From Manduca sexta (taxonomy: Eukaryota > Arthropoda > Insecta > Lepidoptera > Sphingidae), in NCBI RefSeq assembly GCF_014839805.1, contig NC_051134.1, forward strand, positions 10,633,170 through 10,697,169: DNA of 64,000 bases. The letters run 5' to 3'. Position 1 is the first letter of the stretch. Every line of letters begins with the position of its first letter. The position numbers and the translations under genes were made by a program. The notes under the pieces are model-generated. The model saw only the letters and a program-made list of their open reading frames with translations. It was not told where the DNA came from and searched no databases. Positions 1-13,450 of the stretch are shown piece after piece.

Positions 1-395
1 TCGTCAATTCCTGTAATTGCATTCCTTGTATTTAACTAACTACTTACGTATAATGTTGAATGACTTAACTTGTATTAATAAATTGAATGTCGGCCTTTAA
101 ATTATGATAAACACCTCAGAAAGTCATAAAGGCTTCTAGTTGTGTATAATTATATAAAAGTTCCTTATTATAAATTAACGCGCGGCAATAAGCACAAATT
201 TTGGACGTCCGTTTAATCTAAGCGACTGCTTTGGAATCGCACCCTTATGTTACAACGCTAATTTGAAATGTCATTATTGACAGCTCACATTCACAAGATG
301 GTAATGTTCAAACCCACTGACCACCGATATTAACCATGACAGGTCGAAATCTATTCCACATCAGTTTCTTTTATTGGTGATTCTATTGAAACGCG

Positions 396-656
396 ATTTG
401 ACTGCCTCGGTGGCGTAGTTGTATTGCATGTCCGGTACAATAGCGCTCTGAGGTCCTGGGTTCGAATCCCGGGTCGGGCAAAGTGATATTTGGGTTTTTC
501 TGCTCAGTATCAGCCCGGAGTCTGGAATTTGTGCCCGATATGGCGATAGGCTCGCCCCCTATCACATCATGGGACGGAACATACTTGGCGAAAAGTGGGT
601 GCCCTAGTTGCGCCTCTGCATACGCCTTCGGGGATAAATGCGTGATGTTATGTATG
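396..656 (+). mobile_element. SINE family A, intact young copy
   Basis: tRNA-derived SINE. The head has an A-box-like TGGCGTAGTTG and a perfect B-box GGTTCGAATCC, followed by a non-tRNA body ending GTGATGTTATGTATG. It is flanked by the 12-bp direct repeat TATTGAAACGCG at 384-395 and 657-668, the target-site duplication. It differs from the copy at 16,707 at only about three positions, so it inserted recently. Confidence 0.9.
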
Positions 657-1534
657 TATTGAAACGCGGCCTTTGCAGTAGGTTTATCGAATACTTTATA
701 ATTCCTGATTAAGTAGGAAAACTAGAAGCCACGCATACACTTGCCGTGTCGAGTGGAGCACTCGTCGGCCTCGTGTGACCCACGCAGAATTCCATCAAAG
801 TGGAAATTTTTAATTAAACCCCACATTACGCGTGCAATCGTAACTAGAAAGCTACACTTTTTAATTTATTTTTATTGAAATAATTGAATATAATTATAGC
901 AGACGAAAGCTATCTCTCTTGGTGTCTTGTTTATAACAGAATAAAATAAGCAGATCACTTGATAGAAAATGATTATTTCGTCCACGATCGCAAAACTTAT
1001 GGAATCATGGATAGGTCGACCTCTGAGAGGAAAGGAGGGAGGGAATAGGCCTCCGGCATCGCCTACGTAATGGTCGTTAAGGCGTATACAATAACAGCAT
1101 GCTTAGAAAATGATCCCTTTGACCCTTTGGATGCTTCTATGTATAGAAATGAATGGATGGGGGAATATACTAGCAGAGGTCTCATCTAAAACATTACAGA
1201 CATGTTCCACAGTCTTATTATACCGTGGTTTTCCATAGTTTCATTTCCCCTCCTTTCAATGGCCATGACACATTCTTATTCAGCCTTCGAACTCGCCTTG
1301 TTTTTATGTCATCAGATAGACTAATTAATAATAGTCCCGGAGGCTCGGCTCACGGTAACCACATGAGTAATTACTGACAGTTATTTATTTGTTGAATACT
1401 AATTAATTCGATTATTTAAAAGTAACAAAAAATAAACATTATCTATAATGGTTGTTTCTAAGGGTGCGTTTAAATACAGCAAACCGTAGCGTACAGTAAG
1501 AGTTTTTTTTGTATTTGAATGGTGAGACCACATT

Positions 1535-1830
1535 TGAATAAGTATGCTGTTGGCCTCATGGTAAGCGATACGACCGTAGAAACAGTAGCAACACTACGCA
1601 GAACTTTCAATTACAAAATACTATGAGCGACTCCACTGCGCTCGTAATCCTTAGACATAAGATGTTAAGTCTCATAACGGCCACTAATTACACTGGCTAC
1701 AATGTCTTTTGGACTGAAACATAGTAGTGCATTCACACTGCTGCTTGGCCGTAAAAATAGTCATGGAGGTGGTGCCTAACCAGAAGGCTTTACATACGAG
1801 AATTTTACCACCAATAAATATTGCATATTG
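1535..1830 (+). mobile_element. Repeat family D (LINE 3'-end type)
   Basis: TGGTAAGCGATACGACCGTAG, CAGTAGCAACACTACGCAG, TTACACTGGCTACAATGTC and CACACTGCTGCTTGGC. This is the same order of motifs as three other copies in the window; the class is inferred from similar lepidopteran non-LTR ends. Confidence 0.7.
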
Positions 1831-1840
1831 TAATAATATA

Positions 1841-2045
1841 ATAATAATAGCCCCGTATTATACACTGTCCCACTGCTGGGCACGGGTCTCCTCTACTACT
1901 GAGAGGAATTAGGCCGTAATCAACCACGCTGGCCTAGTGCGAATTGGTGGACTTCACAGACCCTCAAAATTCCTATAGAAAACTTCCCAGGTATGCAGCT
2001 TTACTCACGATGTTTTTCTGCACTGTTAAAACAAGCGATAATTCA
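1841..2045 (-). mobile_element. SINE family B, 5'-truncated copy
   Basis: Reverse copy: CCCGTATTATACACTGTCCC, CTCCTCTACTACTGAGAGG, CCACGCTGGCCTAGTGCG, AGCGATAATTCAC. The tRNA head is missing. It lies about 10 bases after a family D copy. Confidence 0.8.
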
Positions 2046-3387
2046 CAAAAAATATAGACATAATTTTAGTAGTTTGGTTTGTGCTTATTTTTATGTTTTT
2101 TAAGCACCTTAAAAAATTTAACCAGGCTCAATTAGTTTAAATTAACCTTTATGCTAACTGAAGCATTGATCTATGTACCAAACTTAATTGAAACCCATTC
2201 AACCGTTTACTACTTCAAACAAAAATCTTTACAACCTTTGATATTTATGTTGAACTTAAACTCAAAACAAAATTGCTAATTTAATACTATTAAACTTTAT
2301 TCAATGACTTATCAAGCCCAACATAAATAGCTTAATAAGACTTTAAAAGGCAAACTTTAGGTCATGGCAGTTTCAATGAAGTTTCAATTAAAGATACAAT
2401 GTCGATTGTATTCAAATTATAAATTAAACGCGCTGATTAAAATCTCAAAGTAACTTAACTTTAATATAATAGTAATTGTTTTGTTCAAAGGGACCCTTAA
2501 TTTGAACTGAGCTGTAATGTTTTTTAAGTTTGTTGGAGTATGAATAGGTATTTCTTTAGACTGTTTAAACCAGAGGTTTTCAAACTTATTTCGTCTACTC
2601 ACTTTGAGAATCAATTAAGTTCTAGCACCTGCCGAAATTACTTTATTTTAAATATACTTATTTTGTTTTATAAGTATTATCATTTTGTAAGTTAATATTT
2701 ATATTACTAATATACATGCATAAGTGTATGTATGTTTGATTGTTAGCCCCTCCGAAATTACTTTATTTACATATACTAATTGCGTCATTTAAGTCTTATC
2801 CTTTCTTGGTTTAAATTTACATTATAATATAAATACAAAAGTGTGTGATTGTTCGATTGTTACGCTTTTACGGCTAAATTACTAAATGGATTTAGGTGAA
2901 ACTGATATATCTTCATCGAGCCCCAATTTCTTTTAAACATTTTAGCCCCCTTAAAACCCCAGCGTCTACAAAGGGGTGTTATCGCCAACTTTGAGAAACA
3001 TCTAAAACATCATCAAAAGCGTGGTCGGCATTACTGTACTATACGGGGATGTTTACCTTATACGTGGACATGTTTTTGGGCATCTCTTCACTTACCATCA
3101 GGGGCAGTGGAGACTACTTTGAACCCACGATAAAAAAGCACTGGTTTAGACTAGAACCGATTTATATAATATTTACTAAGCATATTACGGTAAATGAAAA
3201 TATTATTAACAGAATAACAAAAATGTAGTCCTTGCGGCCATATCGTGTAATTATTGGCTAATAGTTTATGTATGGCCCTGTATTTAGCAATGGAACAGTA
3301 TTTTAGTACGGGGCTAGAAATTCTTATCGTCTTAGGAATATTATATTAATTACTAAATCCCGTACTAAAGATGGTAAGGATATCCCT

Positions 3388-3421
3388 GATGTATGGAAAC
3401 AGATATCTGTTTCCATACATC
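3388..3421. repeat. Perfect 34-bp palindrome
   Basis: GATGTATGGAAACAGAT is followed immediately by its reverse complement, with no spacer. No known site is recognised. Flanking AGTACGGGG and CCCGTACTA 40-90 bases away may be part of a larger decayed inverted repeat. Confidence 0.8.
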
Positions 3422-3736
3422 TGCTTTCATAGTTGTTTACTTACTTTCCACGATTTCAATAAAAAACTAGTTACGAAGCATAGGAACCCACTTTGTCAGA
3501 CGCGACGTTGACTAACCAAATGTCGTTTAAAACTATTTTGTCTAGAGGTGACAAGCTATTTGTTTTAAGCGACAATATTTTTCAGATATTTTTTTATTTA
3601 ATACACATTTGCAATTAGAAAGAGACACCGATTTAAATATATATGTAAGAAAACAACGTAAAAAATTATGCTTAAAAAAATAGCTTTTTACCTCGCGATA
3701 AAATAATTATAAACGATATTTTGATCCTAAATTCCG

Positions 3737-3905
3737 GGTGTCGCGATTTTTTTTTGCTCAGTATTAGTCCGGAGTCTAGAATTGTTATGCGATAGTGATA
3801 GGCTGGCCTTCTATCACATCATAGGACGAAACTCAAATGCCGTAACGTGGGTACTCTGATTCCACCTCTACCTAACCCTCCGAGGAAAAAGGCGTGATGT
3901 GTGTT
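3737..3905 (+). mobile_element. SINE family A, 5'-truncated fragment
   Basis: Body sequence CTCAGTATTAGTCCGGAGTC, CTATCACATCATAGGACG and the tail GGCGTGATGTGTG are recognisable. The tRNA head is reduced to CCGGGTGTCG. Confidence 0.7.
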
Positions 3906-4349
3906 AGTTAGTAATTTATTTTATTACTAAATTCTGCTTCTGAGGGATAATTACTAGTCAACGCTCAACAAATTAATACAATATTTATACGCCAACTAAT
4001 GCATTTACCAACTCACGGTTAAAATCTATCAATATGACGTATCATAAATAGAATAATAGGTTATTTCGAAAAAATATTGCTCCCAATATCGCGTCGATAA
4101 AAAGGCACTGGAGTCGACTCCCGCGGGACCGGCTCTCGCCTCGAACCTACATAATACATAAAACGTTTGACAAACAAACAGATAAAACATCTGCCATACG
4201 TTATTGCTGGGCTTTATCGCTTTACTATGGGTTCTCGTGTATTATTGTGCCTTGTATGAAAAAAGATTTTCATGCATGAAAATCATTTGTTTCATCTATT
4301 AGGTATTTGTTGAAATAATACGCTAAAAATCACGCTTTCTTTCATAGAC

Positions 4350-4552
4350 GTGCACGACGAAGTGACCCCACTGCACCTGACGAGAGATGATTACCCTTAG
4401 CAATCGACACAATTATGCCGGCCTGTTGGAACCGTATATATACAGACTGATCCCAGAACGTGACACACTTACGTGGGCCACTATTACGAGTTTTAACACC
4501 TTGTATACGGTGGTCGCTATCGGGGCGGTTATAATATATCCTACCACCAGCA
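4350..4552 (-). mobile_element. Repeat family C copy
   Basis: Reverse copy: GACCCCACTGCACCTGACG, ACAATTATGCCGGCCTGTTGG, TGACACACTTACGTGGGCC, TTTTAACACCTTGTATACGG, ATATATCCTACCACC. Open frames here on both strands are by-products of the repeat and recur in the other copies. Confidence 0.75.
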
Positions 4553-7104
4553 AATTTAATGCTTTCAAGTAACATGTAAGGAAGTTGGTGCGTAACGGAA
4601 ATCTACATAATGTAAACATAGGTACGTGACAAAATTACCCTCCAGCCGCCAATGATCGCAAAAAATTTTTAATGCATAATGGAATTCACGAACCATCACA
4701 CGTTATAAGGCTTGCAAGCACTGCCACGTAAGTGAATTAATTGTGATATATACAGTAAATGTACGTAAGATTGTTGTTTTTTTAAAGTAAAATCTGTCGG
4801 TTTTCATTTGCGGCCACTCTAAAAAACATATAGGAGCAGCATATTGAATATATCCTATTAGCACAGGATATTTTTTATTTAAAACGATGCAAACGTTTTC
4901 ATAACCAATAATTTATTACTAAATCACTATAAACAGTAGCTGTAGTAGTTCTAGAAAGCTAATAGAAGAATATAAGACTCAAACAGAGATTTAGACAAGT
5001 TATTCTCGAGCTATACATATAATAGAACATTGAAAATACACTGTAAGCATAAGCAACGTATTTTTTTTCTAACCGACATCAAAAAAGGATGAGATTAAAA
5101 TTGTGACTTAACTTTCTTTTAATAAGATAGAAAATTACTTAACAGTGATTAGGTTCACGTACGTACAAACTTCTTTAGTAAAGTCCATTTATTATCCCTT
5201 TACATGTAAAACATATTGCGCCGAAATCTCAAATAGAAATCTTGAGGGTTTCATTACTCATCCACAATGCCATTTTGAAGACTAACTTATTGTGATTGCA
5301 AAGGCGTGCCTCTAGAACTAACTCCACACTGATTCCAATTAAGATTTAGATTAATCTAGCTCATAACTCATGTTGTCTTAGCGTTTATTTCATATCCTAA
5401 CAAATATTATTTATTAAATACGAGATTGTTTTAATATAATATGCTGACACTGCAGGAATAGGATTGATGATGTGTGTTTTGTACATTATTTTATATTCGA
5501 TAATAACATGAAAAATACCCTTTGTGATTAGGTTAAGTTGGCCCTAAATTTATCTAGGATACAGTCTATAAGACTAACAAATTTCACTGACATCAGTACA
5601 GCAATCTTCATAACCTTGAGCATTTATAAGTAAGAAGTAAGACAACCAACCGAAGTTAGGTCGCCTTATCTACAAATTTAAAAAAAAGAATATCATTTAG
5701 CATTCGATAGTTTTAGGAACTTTTAGTTTTCTTAAGCCACAATTGAATAAAGTAATTTTCTATTCACGCACGTGCGTATCTTAAAAGAACTAAATAAAAT
5801 GATCCCGTCTAAACATGAAGTGGCAATTATTGCCCGCGTTAACAGGCGAAACTTGACTCAAAACAATTAACGCGAGTAACTCGCTTAATATATTTGCTCT
5901 GTGCATAAACGCACAATCCGAATTCCCATCCACAATTTTTAAAAAATATCATCGTAGTGGAGCTGTGGTAGCGGCGGGTCCGATAAAGGTTGGCATTTGT
6001 CAGTCGTCGATCGCCAACTACCAGTGGATTATCTTGGATAGAGAAATTCCAATAATATTTCACTAGCGGTCCAAAGGGCTGGCGTAATTTGTAAAATACA
6101 GCGGACTTACTATGGAGGTGAATGATATTTCTGTATTCAGTTATATCGTCGGTTAGCTAATAACAATGGGTAATGAAGTTAACCATATTGTCGCTTAGAT
6201 TATATCACATATGTCATTTTTAGAATTTTGAACATAGTTAAATTTGTGTAGATTACAATATTGGATGGCAAAAGTAACACTTTTCAATATAAATTTTAAA
6301 AAGAGTAGGGCTGAGATTACATATAACATGATTAAGAAAGGAAGAAAAATATATTTATTACTGGCGTTAAAACACAGAATAAAACAATACGAACGTCTTA
6401 CATATATAAGTATTTATGGTTCTTAAGATTACTTACAATAAATAAATAAACAAATACCAGCACCTCTCATTCGCTGGATGCTGGCGTACCACTTTAGTAG
6501 TATTGCAGCGCTGATTTTCGTTGAAGGCCAGATTATTCGATGATTGTGATAATATTATGTATATTGTATACCGCTAAAGTTCATTACTCGCGCACTCAAT
6601 CCAAGGCACTCGGACTAGTAGGCCTTTGCATCCGAAAATGTGTCTGTTCCCGACGTACTATTAATTTGTGAGCCAACCCGCGTTTCTGTTTCCGATTCCC
6701 TTTACGACGTCGCAGTACGAAACTATAGACTATCTGCAGACTTCAATAAACAATCCCAATCTCTAACTTCAATCTTAAAAATTACTTAAAAAATTAATTC
6801 AGTCATACACGCCTCTAACTTCAAACTTAAAAATAACTTAATGAATTCAGTCATATACGTGAAACAAACTTTATTGTAATTGATAGGGGTGGAGGGGGGG
6901 TTACTTATTAAATAGCGGAAACTCGTCCTCTCCGTCACATATATGAGAGCACACTAGCATATAAAATTATTCGTAGTAATAAATAATGAATTTGTGAAAT
7001 ATAATAAGAAGTAAACTCATCTGAAAATAAAAACAAATTATAGGATGTAGAGTTTGAAGGTATATAGCTTTATAGAATAACGAATTGTTTCTCGCGACTC
7101 TGCC

Positions 7105-7285
7105 CACGTGAAAAAGGTTTTCCGGTTAAAAGATCCTGCTATATAATAAAAAATAAATAGCCAAATCCAATGTCCTACATATGGTGTCAAACTAACTCCG
7201 TACCAAATTTTATCGAAATTGGTTCAGTGGTTCAGCCCTCAAAAGCATAACTGGCCGATATACTTTTCACAATCATAATTATAAG
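7105..7285 (+). repeat. Interspersed repeat, shared with 54,798-54,955
   Basis: GTTTTCCGGTTAAAAGATCC, CCTACATATGGTGTCAAAC and AAATTTTATCGAAATTGGTTC correspond to the 54.8-kb copy (GAGTTTTTCCGGATAAAATCC, CCAATTTTATCAAAATCCG). This is a widespread insect repeat type; the class is not certain. Confidence 0.55.
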
Positions 7286-8544
7286 TATGGATCTGTATAA
7301 TTTTCGACCTATATTTTATCTCCATGAGGAGTAAACACACAAAAAATACATATAGATATATATATGATTTTTATTTATTTCAATTTAAATACAAAATTCA
7401 ACATCCATTCAACTTATTTTTTACTGTTTTTATTATTTGATGTACAGACGTCACATGGGCAACTCATTGAAAACCAGCACTGCGCTACTAAATAGGTGGT
7501 ATTGCAATATATAGTTGAATGGGTGGCCCATTGTTGGTGCAATGATTGCTTATGTTATGTACTTTTATTAATTTTTGTTTCAACAATAAACTTCTTTCTA
7601 TTACCAAATTGTATTAAACCTTTTCATAGCGGTTAAAATAATTACATTTCGACGCTTGAAATCATGTCTAAGCGACAAATATGCCGAAAATGAATTATAT
7701 AAATATTTAGAATCGCCATTTTTTTCTGCATCATTTGATCTAGGTTTTGTAGGTCTAGGACAATTTTAATTTCATTAGACTATATCTTTATAAATAAAAA
7801 AGTCGATTTGTATTGAATATTCATATTAAAATCAAAACTAAAGCATTCTACTCAAAAATTTACTGATTGTCGCTTAGATATGATTGCCTTCCAAGCATCG
7901 ATTTATATTTCGGGTCAAAAACCAATCATTTAAGTATCAATGTCTCTAAGTCGATAAATCAAGGAAAACGGCAACCCACCACACAAAAGAACGTTCGTAG
8001 ATTGAATTTCTCTGGCCAGTCGTCCGAACAAAACACTCAATTTGAGATCAAGCACATTTTTTCTTACCCAACCGGCTTAATTTCCAGTTTAAAAGGAAGA
8101 AAGATGTTTCTTACTGGGATGTGTTTTTATTTTCCGACGTAGGCTGTTAATCCCTTTTGTCTCCGTGATTAAAACTGAAATCTCTGGTATTAGCTGGAGT
8201 AATGCTTTAGGTTTATGCTTTAATTATTTAAGTGGACGAATTTGGAAGGTATTTTGCGTTTTTTTTCCTCCTTATAATAGGAATGCTGGAAAGAAATATT
8301 TTTGTATTTTTTTGTTTATGTTGTAAGTACAATAATTTGATGTGATAGGCATAGAAATACTGAGGTTTATAACTATACTATATCTTTACTATCATATAAA
8401 TCTGAAGAGTTTGTTTGAACGGGCTAATCGCGGTCACTAATTCTCAATAATTACGCTGATTTCAAGGTAATTGGAACACTAAAACATAGATTAAATCTCG
8501 GCGATAGAGGAATACAAAGGTTATATTTAGAATTGCAGTTGCTA

Positions 8545-8795
8545 GTGGTAGGATACTATATTTTATATCCGCCAGGATAGCGACCACCGTACACAAGGTG
8601 TTAAAACCTGCCATAATGGCCCACGGAAGTGTGTCGCGTTCCGGGATCAGGTGGTGAATATCCGGTTCCAACAAGCCGGCATGATTGTGTCGAGGAGTAA
8701 TCATCTCTGGTCAGTCGACGATCTATTGGACCCCACTCCATTTACCATCAGGTATTGCAAGGGCACTTGGCCGAACCCCTATAAAAAAGAGTTCT
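8545..8795 (+). mobile_element. Repeat family C copy
   Basis: TAGTGGTAGGATACTATATT, GCGACCACCGTACACAAGG, GTGTGTCGCGTTCCGGGATC, CATTTACCATCAGGTATTGC and the tail CCCCTATAAAAAAG. Confidence 0.8.
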
Positions 8796-10483
8796 GGAGA
8801 TCCACATTTTTGTAATACAACAATACATACATGCCCGACTAGACATTAGCTTAAACATAAAACCTATCTTAGAAAACTAAAAATATTTCATTTGAATAAA
8901 ATCTTTTATTTCTTGTCATGCTCAGAACAACAATATTTTGATTTTAAGTAACCTTCGGCCTTCGTGTAAGTAATTTTAATGAGCTTGTTTATATAAAAAA
9001 ATATTTAAGTTTAGTTTGACCTTTTTGGTAAAAAACATAAATAAACGAACGTTGTGATATAGATTATTACATAAATCGTGGTCTTGTAGTAGGACAATGT
9101 TAAGTTTATAAAAATTTTGTTGAAACTGGTGGAAAAGATGTTTAAACAACCGCTTTTAGTAACATTGTAGTTGTTTGCATGATGTATATTTCATTTTTGT
9201 TACATCTAGGCAAAACATAGAAAATCTATCTAAAGCCGTGCAATAAGCATATTTCACATCTCATGGTTAGTGGATGGAGACAAAAATATGTAATAAATAC
9301 AAAGTATTTTTTCCATTATATATTTGCAATACATTCACAAGGTATTGAATATACCTAATCGCTTGCAACGTATTTCTTAGAAAGCTATTTACCGACAAGA
9401 CATTTTCAGTCTTACTTGTAAAAATTTTGCAAAACTGTAAGTCAAAATCCACCGTCTTGCCTCGTAACAAGGTCTAAACTAGGAACCGGTGTTATTTTTG
9501 ACAACTCTTTAAGCAATTCTTAACCACCTCTTAACGCTAAAACAAGTTTATAAGCAACACTGATCATATTTAGACGTGTAACAAGATCACGCAAAATTCA
9601 AAGACAATTATCCCCCGTTACCTAATAAACTCGTGTTTTAAATCCCCACTACAAATCCACGTGGTTCATACATTTATATTCAAACAAGCTCTGCAAATAG
9701 AACGTAAGCCGCTTAGCTTCTCGGCAACATCTTACGACGGCACTAGAGGCGTATCAGGGACGCTTTCTGTGGCTCCACGTGGAGTATGCGAGATATGGGT
9801 CACCTGCTGGTGAGTGGTCACCCTTATGCAGTATCTGGGCCGGCCGGTACGATTATGATGTTAAAGGTTGAGACCACGACGATTTTACTGAAGAAATGTT
9901 GATAGATATTATCAGTTTTTTTTTTGTGATACTGTATTCTGTATAACTTCAAATTTAAAACCATTTCCTGAGATATGTGACTGTTAGTTGCGGACAAATC
10001 AGATGTACTAAATTTGGTATAATTTAATAATTTCAAATTTGGGGTTGTAATATTCTAGGGTTACAAAAACCGGACATTCTAAAAGCTTTTTTTATTTACT
10101 TTATTTGGAAAACAACAGAATAAAATTGTTTATAGATTAAAATATTCTTTTTAATATGTTGCCCACAACTACTTCCTCAGAATAAAACCCAGAGAACACA
10201 CTTTAAAATCCTGATAATAAAACATTATTTGATTATGAACAATTAAAGATAGGATTTTTTTCTTGTTCTTAAGTAGATAAAGGTGAAAAATATCAATGTA
10301 ATTAGAATCATAAGTTATACTGTTATACAATCGATACCTTCTTTTAAGAAATACATTCATGTCATAGTTTGTCTTCGTAGTACTCACTGCCCATTATGGC
10401 ATCAAGATTCTTACTATTAATTTAATTAATCATATCAATATTCAACGCGAATGAATAACATACCAAAACTAGACTCAACCCTA

Positions 10484-10508
10484 CTCTCTCTCTCCCTCTC
10501 TCTCTCTT
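10484..10508 (+). repeat. (CT)n microsatellite
   Basis: About 25 bases of CT dinucleotides with one CC interruption. Confidence 0.9.
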
Positions 10509-11219
10509 CACTACTTGTATTACTAAAACATACTAATTCAAATTCCACCCAACTAGTCAGAGCTTTAACAATCCCCACCCGCACGCAGCATTAAAGAAAA
10601 GATCGCCTCAAAAACTCCATTTGACCGGAGCATCCTGGATTACGGTACTTTATTAATTCCTCTCGTGAACAATCCACCAGTCTTGGAAATTGAATTTGCA
10701 CGAGATAAGATCAGGTTTTTTCCATTACAAAGTGATGACAGCCCTTGATCTCGACAAAGATTAGAATTTAATAGGGTATATTAATTTTTAGAGATCCTTT
10801 GGCGTTTCAGAGGTCGTATTACGGAGTTTGATTTAAATGTGACTATAGATTAGGAGTGTAGTTGGTATAATTGACTAGATAGCAATAGTCATGCACGTGA
10901 AAAACCGACTTTATCTTCTAGTGATGAGGGTGAAAATTTCCATAAAAGCTTTTCCTTATTAATATAATTACCGTACGTATTTACAAGTTTGCGATGATAA
11001 TTCTGTAGGAATCGTAATAAAACGCTTCGCTGCTACTTATAGGGTCGGTAAAAAAACATATTAAGGTATTCTCAATGACAATATCCAGCCAAATTAATCT
11101 CATGATTAGACGGGTCTCTCGATTTATCTATAAAAAGTCTTATAGACCCTCACGCATACTAGAAACTATTACACGTTTAGTAATAGTGTAAAAAAACTTA
11201 CGTATATAATTAATAAATT

Positions 11220-11605
11220 ATATTATAAATGCGAAAGTTTGTGAGGATGGATGCATGGCTGTATGTTTTTTCCTCTTTCACGAAAAACTATAAAACGGAT
11301 TTTGTGTAATTTGGTCATAATATAACGATAACATAATATAACATATCAATTAAGTCAGAAAAAAAATGCTATCTTGGCGTACGCTGCCTAAACCGTTGAA
11401 GTTAGATAAAGATGGTGTACCGTAGGATTGTTTGTCTTAAATAGTTTTAAATAAAATTCCGCGACAGCATATATCTTTATGTGGAAGCCACTATGACCAA
11501 AATAGTCAGCGGTAAATGTAATTAAATCGGATACTTTTTTAGCGGGACTTTTATCCCGGAAAACTCCTTCACGCAGGCGAAGCCGCGATCAAAAGTTAGT
11601 AATTA
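11220..11605 (+). repeat. Interspersed repeat with GCGAAGCCGCG end
   Basis: It starts TATTATAAATGCGAAAGTTTG and ends TTTTATCCCGGAAAACTCC, GCAGGCGAAGCCGCGATC. These terminal motifs are common in lepidopteran non-autonomous repeats. No coding sequence. Confidence 0.55.
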
Positions 11606-11870
11606 ACTAATGGGTAGAAGTAAAAGAAACTATTCAAAGCATTATATTGAGTAGCCATCGTTCAATTGGCTCTCGTTCTTTCATTCGCTCGTAGATAAGG
11701 TGTCCATTCATCGGTCGCGTAGTAACAAATATCCTGGGGACTCGAGTTGAGTTAGATCGTTTGTCAAACTTATTACCAACCTGACGATAAGTGGTCAGTT
11801 AATAATCCGGTGCGTTCAAATAGAAAGATATTTTGAATCTGATCATTAATTTATGGGCATTTCTTTATTT

Positions 11871-12284
11871 CGACGGTTGAAAGGCAAATTGAATGAAGCG
11901 ACATTTTTTTTTCGAAAAAATTTCATAAGTTAAAAAAGATAGAAAAAGGGCGGATTTTAAATATTATGAAACTTAGTGTTGCAAAACGGGCCTTTTTACG
12001 TAGTATTCGAAAATTAAGTAGTTTATAGGAATTATAATTTAGTTTCCGTACAATTTTTGTTTATATAACCCACTTAAATATTAGCAGATGTTTATATTGT
12101 TAACTGTTTTTTGTAGTAATTTCTGTAGTTTAATTTCAATTAGGGCATAGGTTTAAGGAAGATAATCTAGTCTTAATGTAAATTAATGCTTAAGTATTAT
12201 TTACAATGATTGTTTCCTGTGCTATACCTTTTGTTAAATAAAAAAAACCGTCGCTTAAATCATTTATTTAGCCTTTCAACCGTC
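11871..12284. mobile_element. MITE family G, long copy
   Basis: The 5' end CGACGGTTGAAAGGC is mirrored by GCCTTTCAACCGTC at the 3' end. An inner GAAGCGACATTTTT is mirrored by a degraded AACCGTCGCTTAAATC. About 410 bp, AT-rich, no ORF. Confidence 0.7.
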
Positions 12285-12302
12285 AATATATATTATATAC
12301 TT

Positions 12303-12412
12303 TTTTTTTATTGCCTTAGTAGGCAAACGAGCTAACGTTCCCCCTCATAGTAAGCAGCATCCGCCGCCCATGCCTTTGCAATGCCAGGGGAACAGCGAAG
12401 CCGTTGTCTAAT
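12303..12412 (+). repeat. Interspersed repeat fragment
   Basis: A T-tract, then GCCTTAGTAGGCAAACGAGC, CATAGTAAGCAGCATCCGCCG and TTTGCAATGCCAGGGGAACAG, resembling a SINE or LINE tail. It sits directly after the hairpin MITE at 11,871. Confidence 0.45.
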
Positions 12413-13330
12413 TATATTTTTAAATGCTCTATTTAGTTACTAGTTTTTTTTTTTTTTTTAATATCTGTCACCAGAATTCAGGTTTCCCTATAATTCATTA
12501 TAAAATTATTGCAATGCGATATCAAATAATGTATAAATTAATGACTACAGAATCATAGGCGAAAAACCGTCTCGCCCCTGCCGGTCTGGTCGATTTGAAG
12601 TTCAATTGAGTTCAGCTAACTTAAATGTCTTGAAATTTGTTTGAGCGCTTAACATTTTCGGCGTTCCAAATATATTTCGGTAAATAAGTTCGTGTTTGAA
12701 ATGCTCGCTATTTTTATATTTCTTTATTAATTGTACAGAAAATATAATAAAATTACTGAAACTGTGTTTCTGTTGAGGGCATATCTTAAAGGTAATTTTA
12801 GGTATATATTATAGCAAATAGTGGAGATAGCCTATCTGGGCCTACATTTTATAAATATTTTTTCAAAATATTAAATAAAATATAAAAGGAAAAATACAAG
12901 TTAATCGACGAAAAAGTAATGACTTTGAAACACAAAACTTGAAATTTTACAATCTGTTTATTCCTGAGATTATCCAAAAATCAATAAAAATCTACTTGGT
13001 TTGTTAGTTCAGTTAAATTCCTACTTGGAATTAATCACAGAACGAATAATAATCTATTTAAGAAAAACATAAAGCAATGTTACAGATGCGATCACAATAA
13101 ATTAAAAAACCTCTTAACTGCCTACTACAAATCTAACAAAATTGTAAAAAAAAAAATATAATCTTTTATGCTCTTTGACTTTTAAAAAAGTATAATAATA
13201 TGAAACTAAAAAAAATCCTTATTTATTAAACAAAATTTATTCCAAAAACTGATAAAATAAACCAAACTTATAAAATCCAAAAATAAATTAATAATCCTCT
13301 CACAACGTTCCAAATTTAAAAATTACTTAC

Positions 13331-13450
13331 CAAACAGTCGGCAGGCGCGATCCACGTGAACTTATTCGCGCGAGAGAGCGAGCGAGCGGTGGGCGCGCGG
13401 TCTCGGCGACGCGCCGCCACTGTCTGAACTGCAAGCCGGCCGCCCGCCCA
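13331..13450 (-). promoter_or_regulatory. CpG-rich candidate first exon and promoter, minus strand
   Basis: This GC-rich island in AT-rich surroundings ends at 13331 with the strong donor TTTG|GTAAGTAA on the minus strand. It contains GAGA-like repeats (GAGAGAGCGAGCGAG) and many CpG. One frame is open from an ATG near 13462 to the donor, but its Arg/Ala-rich product looks like a by-product of composition. I read it as a 5' UTR exon of a gene whose coding exons lie leftward, outside the window. The upstream limit is approximate. Confidence 0.45.

Larger units (their letters stand above)
669..13330. other. Gene-free repeat-bearing stretch
   Basis: Apart from the listed repeats, this is AT-rich sequence in which I find no exon with paired splice sites. 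Small open frames (for example around 5.9, 7.9 and 9.3 kb) lack coding character. If the 13,331 exon is real, this may be its first intron. Confidence 0.5.

Noticed and set aside
401..480. tRNA gene with good A and B boxes
   Set aside because: The tRNA-like head continues into a conserved non-tRNA body with target-site duplications and recurs many times, so it is a SINE, not a functional tRNA.
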